A stretch of DNA of 64,000 nucleotides from Juglans regia. Taxonomy: Eukaryota > Streptophyta > Magnoliopsida > Fagales > Juglandaceae. Shown here one piece after another: positions 51,101 through 63,802 of this stretch; within the stretch, counting starts at the first letter, position 1, and every line of letters begins with the position of its first letter. A program made the translations under genes and the position numbers. The stretch covers positions 2,480,001 to 2,544,000 of the forward strand of contig NC_049916.1 in NCBI RefSeq assembly GCF_001411555.2, written 5' to 3'. Under the pieces are notes generated by a model. The model had not been told where the DNA came from, did not search any database, and worked only from the letters and a program-made list of their open reading frames with translations.

Positions 51101-52566
51101 AGGCGCCAAAGTGCAGGATGTGGCCTTATTAGGACCCTGTATTAAGGATTCAGACTGTCATTATGTGACAGGTTCATTAATAAATTACAAGATATCAGAT
51201 CGAAGTCTGAACTTACGTAGAAGGAGCTTGTAGCAAGCAGTAAGCAAGAAAAACTGCAATCATAGCCCATACACCCCTACAAAGTACAAACCATTAGGAA
51301 ATCTTAATTGCAAAAGAAAGAAGATTTTATATAGACTTCCCTAAATTAAGAAATACGTACAAGAACACAAACCTTTTCACAGACGTAACAAGATCACCAA
51401 GTGCACCACCTTCAGGATCAAGGGCTCCGCTTGCCCAACTGTTTGTACATCAAACAAGCATTCAAACAAAAAGAAACAATAACAGTTAAATTGCATCCAA
51501 TAAAAGATCCACAACGAAGATGTTACGTATGATACAAACACTGCTGCATTGTGTTGAAAGTGCAGCAGCAACAAAAAAGCACAACCCAAGGCATGCTTGC
51601 TACTTTTTAATGAATACCAACCCCTCCGCTTGTAGGAAAATTAGACCGAGAACCATTTCTGATCTCTGCTAGCTGTTTTATTAGAACCCACAGGCCGCGA
51701 AAGACGTAGAAGAAGAAAGCACAAAAACCGCTTAATCAAAACACAAACTCCTCTAAAAAATAAATCCATTAAGATGGATGCAAAAGCTCACAAACGAGGG
51801 TCTAGAGATCCTTCTTAATTTGCTTCTCTCCTTGTCAAAAGTATATATGGAGCGATAAAGAGTCCAATTTGTAATACTAAATATGCTCAAGTCTATCTCA
51901 TTCACTGGTAAATATACTAAATTGAAGGGAGAGAAGATCGAAGGCCTAGAAATATTGCATTAGACAAGCCGAAACAGAGAATAAAAAGCCAAAACTTTCT
52001 CTTCTAACGAGGAAAAAAGCATGTTTTCTGAAATATTAGAGACACCAACCAGCATTTGATGCATTTCCCAGTGTAAATGAAACTCATGATTAGATAAGCT
52101 ACGACAATCAGAGCAGCAAGATCGATCTATCACTGTAAAATCTATCTGGTACTGGCTACTAACAGTAATAGTGCAAAACTGAGGCTCACAATATAAAGGG
52201 ATCCACAAAAACCAGCATATACCACAGGCTTTATCAGATAAGATTGTATCCAGGTGGGAAAATATCATAAAAAGGGAATATATATAATTGTTGAATCACA
52301 GAATCAACTTGAAATTATGATTGATCGATACTTTGGAGAATGAGTCAGAACATTATATATATATATAGACGAGAAACCCTTGTTGAGTGGAGCACTCACA
52401 TAAGAAAACAGGCACCAATAAGTAGCAAGGACACAGTGCGAGGTTTGTATGCCCATGCAGTCCATGGATCAAGTTCTTCACCAACACTCATTGGACTGAC
52501 ACCGCCATTTTCCTGTGTATGATGATCCTTTCTCCTTACTGATCTCCTATGCCCATTAAGCTCCAT
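48118..52566 (-). CDS. PSS1: Phosphatidylserine synthase 1 (base-exchange type)
   Basis: Twelve coding exons on the minus strand: 52400-52566, 51373-51438, 51217-51276, 51046-51136, 50624-50678, 50390-50469, 50142-50258, 49907-49991, 49125-49216, 48546-48799, 48335-48423 and 48118-48245. All GT-AG, phases consistent, 427 residues. The family signatures are complete: [100 protein letters not shown] and [17 protein letters not shown]. It is a multi-pass ER enzyme exchanging the head group of phosphatidylethanolamine or phosphatidylcholine for serine. The C-terminus ends in basic GRKRR, an ER-retention-like tail. The first ATG (52566) is used; a second Met at codon 26 is less likely because the leader is conserved in length. 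Confidence 0.96.
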
Positions 52567-55500
52567 ATATGTTCAACGTACAGATGCAACTCACTTACTG
52601 CCCACAAATCATAAAAAAGAAAAGAAAATAAGGCGGGTATTTGAGGCAAGAAATTAATAAATTTCAAACTTGCCAGTAGTACTCCTTGATAATTAAAAAA
52701 AAAAAAAAAAGAAGAGAGAGAGAGATGATAAAAGCCAATATAAATCTAATATATATAATGCCAGTACATGTATATATGTGAGCACATAGGCTACAACTAC
52801 TCTAGAATAATGAGATATTTATATCATGGATACACAGGTTATTCAAGAAACCACTCACACACACGCACATATATATATATATATATATATATCACTGAAC
52901 CATAAAATCGATGTTTATATATAAGTCAGCCTGATCAACACCAAACCAGATTAAAATGAAAGACTCGATATCTATAGAAGAGTGTTGCCATAGTATGTGG
53001 TTGAATGTCCAAACCCAAAAGTGAAAAATAAAAATAAATGAAAACAAGAAGCAAAGCCATGAGAAAGGCAAGTAGTTCACCATGCAATATTGAATGTCCC
53101 ATTACTGCCATGAGAGTGGATGGCAGATATATTGAATATATCACTAAGCAATAAAACATGAGGTACATATCAGAAAATGTTATATGTCATTAAACTAGAC
53201 TATACCGGAATTTTAAATAAAAGGCAACTTGCCAACTTCGAGCATGCAAAAGCCTTTCAATAAGGTCACAAGATCAAATTGCTCGCCTGGAGTTCCTTAC
53301 AGATATAAATGATCCTAACATGAATCCGAGAAGAATCTCATGAACACCATGCATGCATTGCAGAAATTCATACAAATAAGATTACAAGAACATTAACAGA
53401 AAATTAAGGTAAATCAGATATAAAACATTAATATTAAGCTTTATACTATGAAGTAAATGACTAACAATATTTACCCAATGTCAATAGTCATATACATAAC
53501 ATACAAGAAATATCACTCGAGTTATAAATGCTAGGTGTCTTTTATATATATATAATTGTGTGTATAAAATCCATCACAAAAGGAGCCATTAAAGACAATG
53601 ATAGCAAAAAATCTTGAAGTTGAAAAGTTCATATAGATCTGAAAACTGCAAAAGCTATACAATCAGGTTGGTCAACAGCTTCCGTGGCCTTATTATAATT
53701 GAAAATTCATTTCATCATTACCCGGGAGACACTGATCAATTCCCGCGATATTGAAAGAGATGGATGCATATGGTATGATCTTATGTTTCCACAAATTTCT
53801 AGATTCTTTTTTAAAAAATTTCTTTAATTTAATCTAAACATCTTTTGGACACCAAAAAATTTCTACTAAAAATTTTACTCATCATCATCATCACACAACA
53901 CATAATTTTTTTATTTTTTATTTTTTTCTCTTACTAAAAATGTGGTGTGCTGTAGAAATTAATGACAAGTAACAAAACTCTTTACAAATGTTTTTTTAAA
54001 AAAACACCTCATAAAATTTTTTAACAAACAACTTTTAATACATGTCATTGATCTATGGACCTACCTTTTTCTAAACGAAAAAAGAAACCTATAACACATT
54101 AATTAATCTTGATCTACCTACTTTCACAAAACTCAATACAAAACACAACCTTAATTTTTTTTTTTTTCTCAAGGAATGTAAGGCTGATAACTTCTGTGAC
54201 ATTTTAAGAAAATAATATAGAAATTATCTGGACTCACAAAACTAATTAACCCGGATAATCCTACATAAAAGATAATCTCCATATATGAGCTTCCAAAGAT
54301 ATCACAATTCCATTCAACTACTAAAATCTCGTATCTATAAAATATCTCCAGCAAAACCTAATTACGTACATAAAATCCAGATGATTTACGATCCACTTCC
54401 CCCATTATTGTAAAAACTTGGAATTAAAGTTATTTTATATTCTACAAACTGCTATCTAAGGCCAGTAAAATATTTCAAAAACAAAGAAGAAGGATCCAAA
54501 CTCTAATTAGACGATTTGCACCACAAAGATAACAACAACAACAACCAATCCACGTTTCGCTAAAGATATCAATTTAGACCCTATCTGATCCAAATTTTAG
54601 GGTAAGTTAATTTGGCGGAGTTTTTGAGCCAATCGAAATGGACAGTACTAAACTATTAACTTCTAGTAGCCACGTCCTTCAGACAACATTTCAACCATCT
54701 TCATTAAAACTTGATTAAAGGTGGAATTAAACGTACTCAAACCTCCAAGTAGACCACATACTCCAGCTTAAACATTTTGGGATTACGGCTCAAAAGTCAA
54801 ATTAATCAATATCAGAACAGTAAAATTTGTAAACTTAATATATCAGTATTAACCATAAACTAATTATGCTACAGATAGAAATCATTGAATAAAAGAGAAT
54901 TACAACTTATTTCATTATACTAAGATGAACCCAGGACAATATCAGAGTCAATATGAAAAATATCATTCTTTAGAAAATGGAAAGAAAAAAAAAAAAAAAA
55001 AAGAGAGAGCCGAGCTGTTAATTAACAACATGTAGTTAATTTAACAGACTGAATGGACGTGCTCAGAATATATAGTATTTTAATATAATCAAGTAAAAAT
55101 ACTGTTTAAAGTTTTATAAACTCGGATAAGAAAGCAACGGTTTTGAAGTACTTCGCTATCTCTGGTATACCCCACGCAGATCCCCATCAAGAGCATGAAC
55201 GCGGTGAGGCGCTTTACAACTCTAATAAAAAAAAAAAATTGTGTGATCCCCATCAATTAATAATGCCGAAATTTGGATATCATATAAATCAAAGAATCGA
55301 ACCATTGCATGTGATCTGAGACAAGCATTATAAATTCGAACGGAAAACAATAAAGCAAAATACACATCTCAAAGATTGTCCTAAAAAAATTGAAATAAAA
55401 AAAACAAATTTATTTAAAATCAATCCTGATGAATGATTTGCATAGTAAAAAGAAAATGCAAATGAAAACACAATTACAAGCATTTAAATATACATATATA

Positions 55501-56090
55501 CATATATATATATAGCAAATACGAATACAGACTCGGAAATGAAGGCTCGGAACTAGGAAAGCACGGTGTTTAATACGATAAAGATACATACGTGCACAAG
55601 TGGGTTTGTATATACATCTATCCATATATATATATGTATGTATACATATATGATATATCTATATATAAGAATTGAGAGACAGGGAGAGATAAAGGAAAAA
55701 TGATTAAGAAGAAAGGGGGAGGAAAGGAGAATGCTACAGAGAAAAAAGTGAGCAGAAAAAAGCGAGAGGGGGTGGGTGGGGGGCGTTACTTACGTAGAAA
55801 AGCTGGTGAGGAATCCCCGACCCCAGACGTGAGATTGGAGAAGAAGGCGATGATGACCGTCGGATCAGGTAGAAAGCAGGGAGGGAGAGAGGAATAGTTG
55901 AAAAACGAGGGAGGGAGTTCTCGAAATCGGAGAGGCAAAAGGAGGAGGAGGAGGATACCATGATATAAGAAGAAAGAAGAACTAATAATAGACTTTTTGT
56001 GTCAGTGGCGAGATAGAAAGAGGAAGAAAGACTCACAGTGTATCTGAGAGAGAGAGAGAGAGAGAGACAATCTCTGCAACAGCGGCGAAA
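52567..56090 (-). other. Probable PSS1 leader exon and long 5' intron
   Basis: On the minus strand an acceptor TTTGTGGGCAG near 52605 precedes the first coding exon, and a donor TTCTACGTAAGT lies near 55795. That would give a roughly 3.2-kb intron and a leader exon from about 56050 containing a (CT)n run (56046-56069 as GA on the plus strand). 52870-52890 and 55497-55510 are (TA) microsatellites. Nothing else is recognisable in the intron. The model is inferred from splice signals only. Confidence 0.4.
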
Positions 56091-56394
56091 AGGTAACGAT
56101 GGATTTTGATTAGATTATGATGATGATGATTATAATGATGAATCAGATTATAATGATGAATCAGAGTCATTGGTTAAAATATAATAAAATGATGAGATAG
56201 AAAAAAAAAAAAAAAAAGTACGACGGTCAAAAAACAGAGCACGCTCCTTTCCTTCTTCCCATATTACCCCCCATCTTATCCCACACCCTGCGGTCTTCCT
56301 TAATTGCGTAAATAAAACGACTAGTGCTGGCTGCTGGAACCGGATTCCATGCTCATCTAATCTCGTAAATTTAAATGCTTATCTAATCTCGTTA

Positions 56395-56890
56395 AATTTA
56401 CGTGATTTATATATATTTTATAATAAAAATAATTTAATAAATTACATCAAATTATATTAGCCTATAAAATTATGTTTAGGTAATTTTTTTATGATTAGAG
56501 TATTTCTCTAAAAAAATGATATTAGCCAAAAAGAAATATTTTAAACTCCGTTTTGATAATGAGATGATATGGTTTTAAATGAAAATTGAATAAAATTTTA
56601 TTAGAATATTATTTTTTAATATTATTATTATTTTGAAATTTGAAAAAGTTGAATTATTTATTATATTTTGTGTAGAAATTTAGACAAATTATAATAATTA
56701 GATGAGATGAAATGAAACTATTTATGTATCCTAGTAATAAAGTAATTATATAAAAGTAAATTCATAAACTAATGTGAATGACTTGATGCAATACATTAGA
56801 TTGTAAAATTATTTTTATTATAACGGATCACATAATTAAACCACGTCAGTTTGTAGATTTATTTTTATATAATTTCTTTGTGTATATAAC
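56395..56890. mobile_element. Palindromic-family copies flanking a GATGAGATG MITE
   Basis: 56400-56510 and 56755-56885 resemble the palindromic family at 27415 (AATTACATCAAATTATATTA; AACCACGTCAGTTTGTAGAT). Between them 56544-56733 is a GATGAGATG-family MITE: TTA, AACTCCGTTTTGATAATGAG, core AATATTATTTTTTAATATTA. Confidence 0.55.
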
Positions 56891-57893
56891 ACTTCTCTTA
56901 ATAAAAATTAATTTATCTGAAAATATGGACAAAATTAAAGATATACTTTTAAATAAATTTAGAAAATAAGTTTTAGTGATTAATTTATGAGTAAATATTT
57001 TTAAGTTATAGTATAAAAGTTTGTATGTTTTGTTTAATTCTATTTGTGTTAACAAATTATTATATGATCCAAAACACATGTAAAAATCTTAGTTTTAAAT
57101 TTTAAGATCAGATAATAATCTCGTGATTAAATTCTATTAAAAAATAATCCATGAGTCGACTACTTAATTAACGATCAGCGACGTTTAAAAGCAAACCCGA
57201 GTATACATCATGTACAAATAAAAGTTAATCTCAAGAAAAATAATATATTAGAAAATTTATAAATATTCTTTTAATTTATATATAACGACATCAAGTTCGA
57301 GCAAATACATAATATATATAATATATATAAAACAAGGATATAAGATTTCATTCTTTATCATTTCTATTTCAATTTATAGAAATCTAGAGATTAAAAAACA
57401 AATCAAATTAAAGTCCTTCTTTACATTTCAATTGTTTAATCCATAAAATCTAAAATATAGAAAAAAAAATATTTCAAATATTTTTAAAGTTTTGGGAGGG
57501 CAGAACCCCTTGTAGATCATTCATCCATGCCTACAGGGATATTTAATTTGATTATGTTGGAAGTTTAAGATCTATAATTAGAGAGAAATAGATGATAGTT
57601 CTTGTATCTAACATTTTTAAAAGATCTTATAAAATACGAACGTAGACTTCAGGAGATCTTAATTTGATCAAGGATAACATCTTTTGAAATGTTTCGCTAT
57701 ATTTGTGCTCTTTTAACCTTAATTTTGATCGAAGATTATTAAGATTTTATGAAAGATGAATGACGAAATATTTTCATCCTATTAAAAAATATCATGTAAT
57801 TAAAATTATTTGTGTAAACACTAATAATTTGTAATGCCATAAAATTCTATAAAAGATGAGATAACTATATATCTATCCTTCAAAACTACGTAA
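56891..57893. other. AT-rich gene-free DNA
   Basis: No coding sequence and no defined repeat in this stretch, only short AT runs. Confidence 0.35.
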
Positions 57894-58483
57894 TAGGGTT
57901 GAAAACCGACGTGGTCGGTGCGGTTTCGGTACAAAACTGACGAGTTTTGGAGAGGCTTAGAACCGATCGAACTGGCTGATTGGGGGATAGAAAACTGGTA
58001 GCCTCAATCTCGACGTGAATTGGTGCAGTTCATCGATTTGCCGCCGGCATCTTTGTGAAGGAGGAGGGGCAGCAGCAGACTGTGCCGTCAGTGGGAAGAA
58101 GCGAACCTACAAAGGAGAAAACTAGAGGAAAAAAGAAGACGGGGGAAGAAGAAAAATGGAGGTTATTAATCCCAAGATGAAATAGTGTCGTTTTGATAAA
58201 ATGCCAAAAAGTGTCGTCTCATCTAATTTTTTTTTATAAAACTCATAACTAAAACGACATCGTTTTCACTTACTTAAGTGAAAAAGCGTTGTTTTATGTA
58301 TATATAATATAAATATATATATATATAATTGGCTGGTTCAATAGTTTGGGTTTGATTTAGACTGAAACCAAATCGGTCGGTGTCGATTTCTTTATTTTTA
58401 TACTGCCGGCCAACTGATTCTCTGCTAATTTCAGTTGGTCCATGTCGGCGGCAGTCGGTCTCGTCAGTTTCTATCCAGCCCTA
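57894..58483. mobile_element. Non-autonomous hAT element, 590 bp, with 8-bp target duplication
   Basis: The start TAGGGTTGAAAACCGACG and the end reverse complement TAGGGCTGGATAGAAACTGACG are imperfect inverted repeats. The 8-bp flanks are CTACGTAA (57886-57893) and CTACGTGA (58484-58491), identical at seven positions. An 8-bp duplication is diagnostic for hAT. The interior has no transposase frame, only a purine tract and AACGACATCGTTTT-type blocks shared with 21180-21650. Confidence 0.85.
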
Positions 58484-58830
58484 CTACGTGATGATTACTC
58501 AACTTTGATTTCATATAGAGTTATGATTGATAGTGTGAAAACTTTTGTCAATGAATTCTTTTTTCTAACCAAGTCATAATTAGTGAATTCTTAATTTATT
58601 CATAGTGGAGTTGTTTGTTTGTTTGCTTGCTAGTAGCATTTACCCGAAAGAGTTGAAAATGGAGGTTATTTTGTTGAGCAGATTTTCTAGATATTATATA
58701 TGTGAAAATAATTGAAAAATAGATTACTTGCAATCTCTAAATCATGAAAGTTTTTTCTTTTTAAATAAATAAACTCGAGGTAAATTTCAGACCATTAGAG
58801 CACTAGCATTGATTCCTCTTATATATTCAT

Positions 58831-59014
58831 ATGCAAAATCAGATCTTTTGAAAATTGAGTTTGCATATTGAAAAAAACTTTTACATTGGATTATGCATCT
58901 TTGAAATAAATAATAAAAATATTTTTATTATTTTTATATTTTACAATTAGCACCACTGCAAATTCTATCATTTAGTATCTACTAGAATTTTTTTCTTAAA
59001 ACTCTATCCATCGG

Positions 59015-59073
<59 letters not shown>

Positions 59074-59515
59074 GGTAGGAGAGCCAAAAAAAGTAATAAA
59101 ATAATATTTTAAGAGTGAACAATATATCTTCAAATTTGTAGAAACATTGTTCATAACTACGTAAATTTTTAGATATGCATAATCTAATGCAAAATTAGAT
59201 CTTTTGAAAATTGAGTTTGCATATCCAGAAAAACTTTCACATTGGATTATACATCTTTGAGACAAATAATAAAAAATATTATTATTTATTTATTTTAATA
59301 TTTTACAATTAGCATCACTGCAAATTCTATCATTTAGCATTCACTAGAATTTTTTTCTTAAAATTCTATCCATCGGTGGAGAGAGAGAGATAGGGGAGGA
59401 GAGCTAAAAAAAGTAGCAAAATAATATTTGGAGAGTGAACAATGTATCTTTAAATTTATAGAAATATTGTTTATAACTATGTAAACTTTTAAATATGCAT
59501 AATCTAATACAGTCA
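58831..59515. repeat. Tandem direct duplication, unit about 356 bp, with a shared GA microsatellite
   Basis: Unit 1 starts at 58831 (ATGCAAAATCAGATCTTTTG) and unit 2 at 59187 (ATGCAAAATTAGATCTTTTG). Common ordered blocks include CATTGGATTATGCATCTTTG/ACATCTTTG, GCACCACTGCAAATTCTATC, TCTATCCATCGGTGGAGA and GAGAGTGAACAATG. The microsatellite is (GA)27 at 59017-59070 in unit 1 but about (GA)6 at 59379-59390 in unit 2. Confidence 0.85.
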
Positions 59516-59799
59516 AATTTAAAGTCATATTATGTAAATATATAGATGTATATACAAATACATAATCCAATATTATTACTCTTATTATTACATCCAAATA
59601 ATAGAAAAGAGTATTGATCATAGACTGACAACTGGTTCACACTTATTTGACCACTTTATAATAAAATAATACTTTTTAAAATTTAAACATATCATAATTA
59701 AATCAAAAGTTTAACAAAATTCTTCAAAACCAATTTTTTATTATTACATTATATAAAAAAATTGTATATAACTTGTGGAAAATGACTTCCTCATGTCTC
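59516..59799. other. AT-rich spacer, no feature seen
   Basis: Short AT-rich stretch with no coding potential. Confidence 0.3.
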
Positions 59800-60350
59800 A
59801 TATTACTCCGTAATAGAAACGTTATTGTGAGAAGAGTAATCCCAAGACCAAGCCAGGCCAAATAGGTCTGAAAGGCCTGAGCAATTCTAGGGCCCGAGGA
59901 CAAGGGGTGGGCTGAGCTAGGTCGGTCCAAAAAGTCCGGTAGGAGAAGCAGTCAGACAACACGCGCTAGCCAAGGGTTGGAAGACATAATTGTTTGACGC
60001 CACTATTGGTCGACAACCCTAGCGCGCGATGTCAAGGATAGTCTCTATCCTTGAACCCCGGCTTCTGGACAAGCCTAAAGAGTGAACGCATCTTACCAGG
60101 GCAACGTCGCATTTAATGAAGGGCGAAAACGGGCACGCCATAACGTGCCTCCTGGATTGTCAATGGTCGCCACAATCAAGTCTGTTGCACATTAAAAAGT
60201 TGGCAGGAACACATGATTCGAATACGTACGGAGTGACACATCCACAATTATCTTCTCAAGAATTGCCCCCAACTAGGTATATATATCCATTTCCTCAATG
60301 ATGGAGGTTCATACATTTTGATACTTAAGATTTTATAATTTTTACAAAGA
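59800..60350 (+). mobile_element. Fragment of an LTR-type repeat
   Basis: This stands out as the GC-richest block in the right third. It has the text GGCAACGTCGCATTTAATGA, GCCATAACGTGCCTCC, a TAGGTATATATATCCATTTC TATA-like stretch and CCTCAATGATGGAGG, reminiscent of LTRs of plant Gypsy/Copia elements. No second LTR or internal domain is present in the window. Confidence 0.4.
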
Positions 60351-61539
60351 AATCACATGATTCTCATAATGCTTAAGATTTATTCATAGCTGTAGGTGGA
60401 CGAATTAGGCTTCTGTAGAGTTGTTCTTGTTAAGAAACATGATATTAACAGTTATTTTCGTAGAAATCATGGGTGGTAAATTTTTTTATTTTTTCATGGA
60501 AACAAAATAAGTAAAAAAATCAAACAGATTTTCCAATTGGCTTTAGCATGATTTGGGAATCCTCTTTTTTTTCTCTTTCTGTGATTCTGATGTGCTTTTT
60601 CAAAGGCGATGAATGATGGCCGATGGAATGCTTTTTGTAGGCTTTGAACCTACGACCCAATATATTTATTTAATATTTATTGTTATTATTATCTTTTTTT
60701 GTTGTTGGGCAAAGGCTGAAAGCACCCGCTATCATAGTGATGAGTCATTGTTATTGTACAAACGCAGTAATGGTCGGCCGCTTTCATAAATACCGTTTCT
60801 GATTCCACCAAAACACTTAGGTGTCAATTCTGCAATTATTATGGAATTTGTATCCTAGATTCCTAATTTCACTCTTAGAGCATTGGTGTTAGATTAAAAA
60901 AATATATTTTTATCTTTAAATTTAATAAATATTATCTATATTTATTCTATATTAAATTAATTAAATTATTTTCATCTAAATTATAAGTTACAATAAATTT
61001 ATTCTTCTTTTTAAATATAAAAAGAACTATAGCAAATTTAAAAATATTTTTTAAGATTATTATATTATAGATATCAGATTTTTATTCATATGAGATTTTA
61101 TCATCTATATACATATGAGATTATTATATTATAAATTGTTAGATTGTGAAAATAAAAATGAATATGATTTGTTAGAGATTATTAAAGATTATGAAAATAA
61201 AATAAAAATTAATAAAAAATATAAATAATAAATAATAATAATATTTTATTATTATAGAGAGTGTGATGACTAATCAAATGATTAGTTAAAGATGAAAAAG
61301 TTATATATTAGTCAAAATTTGAAGAATAAGATAGCCAATCCAATACTAATGCTCTTAAACAAAAATATAAACTCGGATCACCTTAACAATACATTACATA
61401 ACTTATTTTAAAATAAAAAATAATTTAGTAAAATAATTTATAAAAATAACAATATTTTACAAAAATACACTTACTTCAAAATATATATTATAAAATGTAT
61501 TGTGTGAGTATCATTACCCTTAAAATAGAAAGTTATTTT
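60351..61539. other. AT-rich gene-free DNA
   Basis: Nothing recognisable except short AT runs. Confidence 0.3.
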
Positions 61540-61722
61540 AAGGCTTCGTTTGGTAAGTAAACTCATCTCAACTAATCATTATAAATTTTTCAAATCTCAA
61601 TACAAAATATAATAAACAATTTAACTTTTTCAAATCTCAAAATAATAATAATATTAAAAAATAATATTCTAACAATATTTCATCGTCTCAACTCAACTCA
61701 GTTCAACATCCAAACGCACTCT
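61540..61722. mobile_element. GATGAGATG-family MITE, inverted orientation
   Basis: Starts AGGCTTCGTTTGGTAAGTAA and ends CAACATCCAAACGCACTCT, with TTTTTCAAATCTCAAAATAA and AAAATAATATTCTAACAATA, the reverse complement of the family core. Confidence 0.7.
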
Positions 61723-61739
61723 AAAGTTAATCTTTTTTC

Positions 61740-63012
61740 TTAAGAATAAATCTGCACATCAGTCTACTATTGGCTGCAGCTGCAACACACCTTACGTGTG
61801 GACAGACTGATGTGCTGTGTAGAGGGAAAAAAAGGAAAGAAGAAAAAAAAAAAAAAACCAGCTCAGGTGTGCTACGACTGATGTGCTACAGTGGGCTGCT
61901 CTATAGCTTTACTTTTTTCTTAAATACAACATGAAATGAAACATACCATTATTTTGAAAAATTGTAAGGTTTATTATTAAAAAATTAATTTTTTCATGTA
62001 AATTCTGTATTTATGTATTTTTTTTAAAATAATTGTGTGACACTTGTATACTCACAACTGTAAATATCATTTCTTATACAATATATAAATAAATTGGTAA
62101 TATAAACTAACGGTTTGTTTCCATGTTATCTCAACGCACGATTAAGAAAGATGTTATAACTTATCTTGATGGTTGTTTTTTGTTTAGTTTGTGGATAAAT
62201 ATTTTGAATTATAAAATTATTTTGATAATAAAATAGATTATTATATAAGAAACAGTAGTTTATGATTCGTATGCATATAGATAGAAATTACATATAATTA
62301 TAGAGAATTTATATATAAATGGATGGTCAAGACGATTCGCGTGCATTTGAACAGGTACGAAATCAAAGGCCCAAAAGCGACGTGTCGAGTAAGATATATG
62401 GTGACTTTAAAACCTACCCCCAAACGAATAAAAACACAGAGATCAAAACCATTAACAACAAAAATTACTAATAATATTTTAAAACTAATGCTATACATCA
62501 TATTTTTATTTTATTTTAATCATATTAAATAGTATATGATATATTTATTATTATTAGATGATAAATAAGTATGTAATAAATAATTATTTAATAATAATAA
62601 ATATATCACATTATATTTAATGAAATGATAATATAATGTATAGTATTTTTTATATTTGATATATGAATAAGGTGGAAGGAGCCGCCCGCACGAACACCAG
62701 TCACTAGTCAGTCAAGCAACACGTGTTTAATTCATTTTGTTTTTGGGTACGAATATTATTAATGATCATGTCTTGTAGTTTGGTGGGACCATTATTTTCA
62801 AAGATTGCAAGCGGTGTAACATTTTGTTATTACATATGTTGATTGTTGAGAGGTAATATTTCATTTATTAGTGTAGTATTGAGTAATTTTTTTGAAAAAA
62901 TAGTAGAATTTATTATTAAAAAATTATTATTATTTTATATAAATTTCATATTTATTTTTTTTAAAAGATTGTGCAGTATTTATGTATTTTATGAGTGTAA
63001 ATATTATTTTTT
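61740..63012. other. AT-rich DNA with two copies of the 28634-type repeat
   Basis: 61955-62075 and 62882-63012 match the repeat described at 28634. 61740-61920 has a CTGATGTGCTG-rich segment with a run of A. No gene is visible. Confidence 0.4.
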
Positions 63013-63802
63013 TTATTAATAGCATTTAATTTTGTAGGACTTTTCAAAATGCCTTTAAGAACGAACAAACCTGCATGCAAAATCATCGGATTTTATTTAA
63101 TCAGTCTCAATATTTGATTCTCTTTTTTGTACAAAATTTTAATATAATTCGAATTAAAGAAAATAATTCATTCATTCATTCATATAGTGTCATATATATA
63201 TATATGGGGTTCTCATGTTTGATCATGTGCGTGCATAGATATGTTCTTGCAATTTTTCCCCCCTGAGCATATGGTTCTGAGATCCTGAAACATGATTCAT
63301 GACGAAGAGTAATTATGGGAATATACATTACTCTGAGACGTTGTTGGGGGTGCGCCCCCACATGATCAGTGGCCGGGCGCCCCCGCGCGCGCACGCACGC
63401 ACAACTTCATCGTTGAATTAATAAGCATGGAACGTCGTGACCTGCAGGTCTGTACGCATGCATTTATGTCTAATGAAGTGGTCAAATCATGAATATCACT
63501 CATGCATTTACCCCCCCCTTATGGATAGGTTTATTAATTATTAATTGTCCAGTCAATTAAATTTCTCATTGCATGTGATGATTGATCCTCAAGCCTAGCT
63601 GCTTGATGTGATCAAAGTCAAAAAGTATAGTTGAGATTGAGATAAGATATCTATATTTTTTGGATTTATAACCCATTAATAGATTAAATATTCCCTTTGC
63701 ATGTGATCATATGTTATAACAATTTACTTTAGTAATTTTGTTGTTATTATATATATATATATATAGATATCCACAAGTTGTATGTGTTTTCTAACAAGAG
63801 AT
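63013..63802. other. Gene-free DNA with a local GC-rich spot
   Basis: 63340-63400 is GC-rich (GGGGGTGCGCCCCCAC, GGCCGGGCGCCCCCGCGCGC), including a perfect GGGGGTGCGCCCCC stem-like palindrome. A (TA)n run lies at 63750-63764. No coding sequence. Confidence 0.4.

Noticed and set aside
55734..56036. 100-codon minus-strand frame near the PSS1 leader
   Set aside because: It is Ser-rich because the purine-rich strand is read in reverse; it is better explained as 5' untranslated sequence.
58996..59621. Two minus-strand frames with LSLSLS runs
   Set aside because: They translate a GA microsatellite and its duplicate; no real coding signal.
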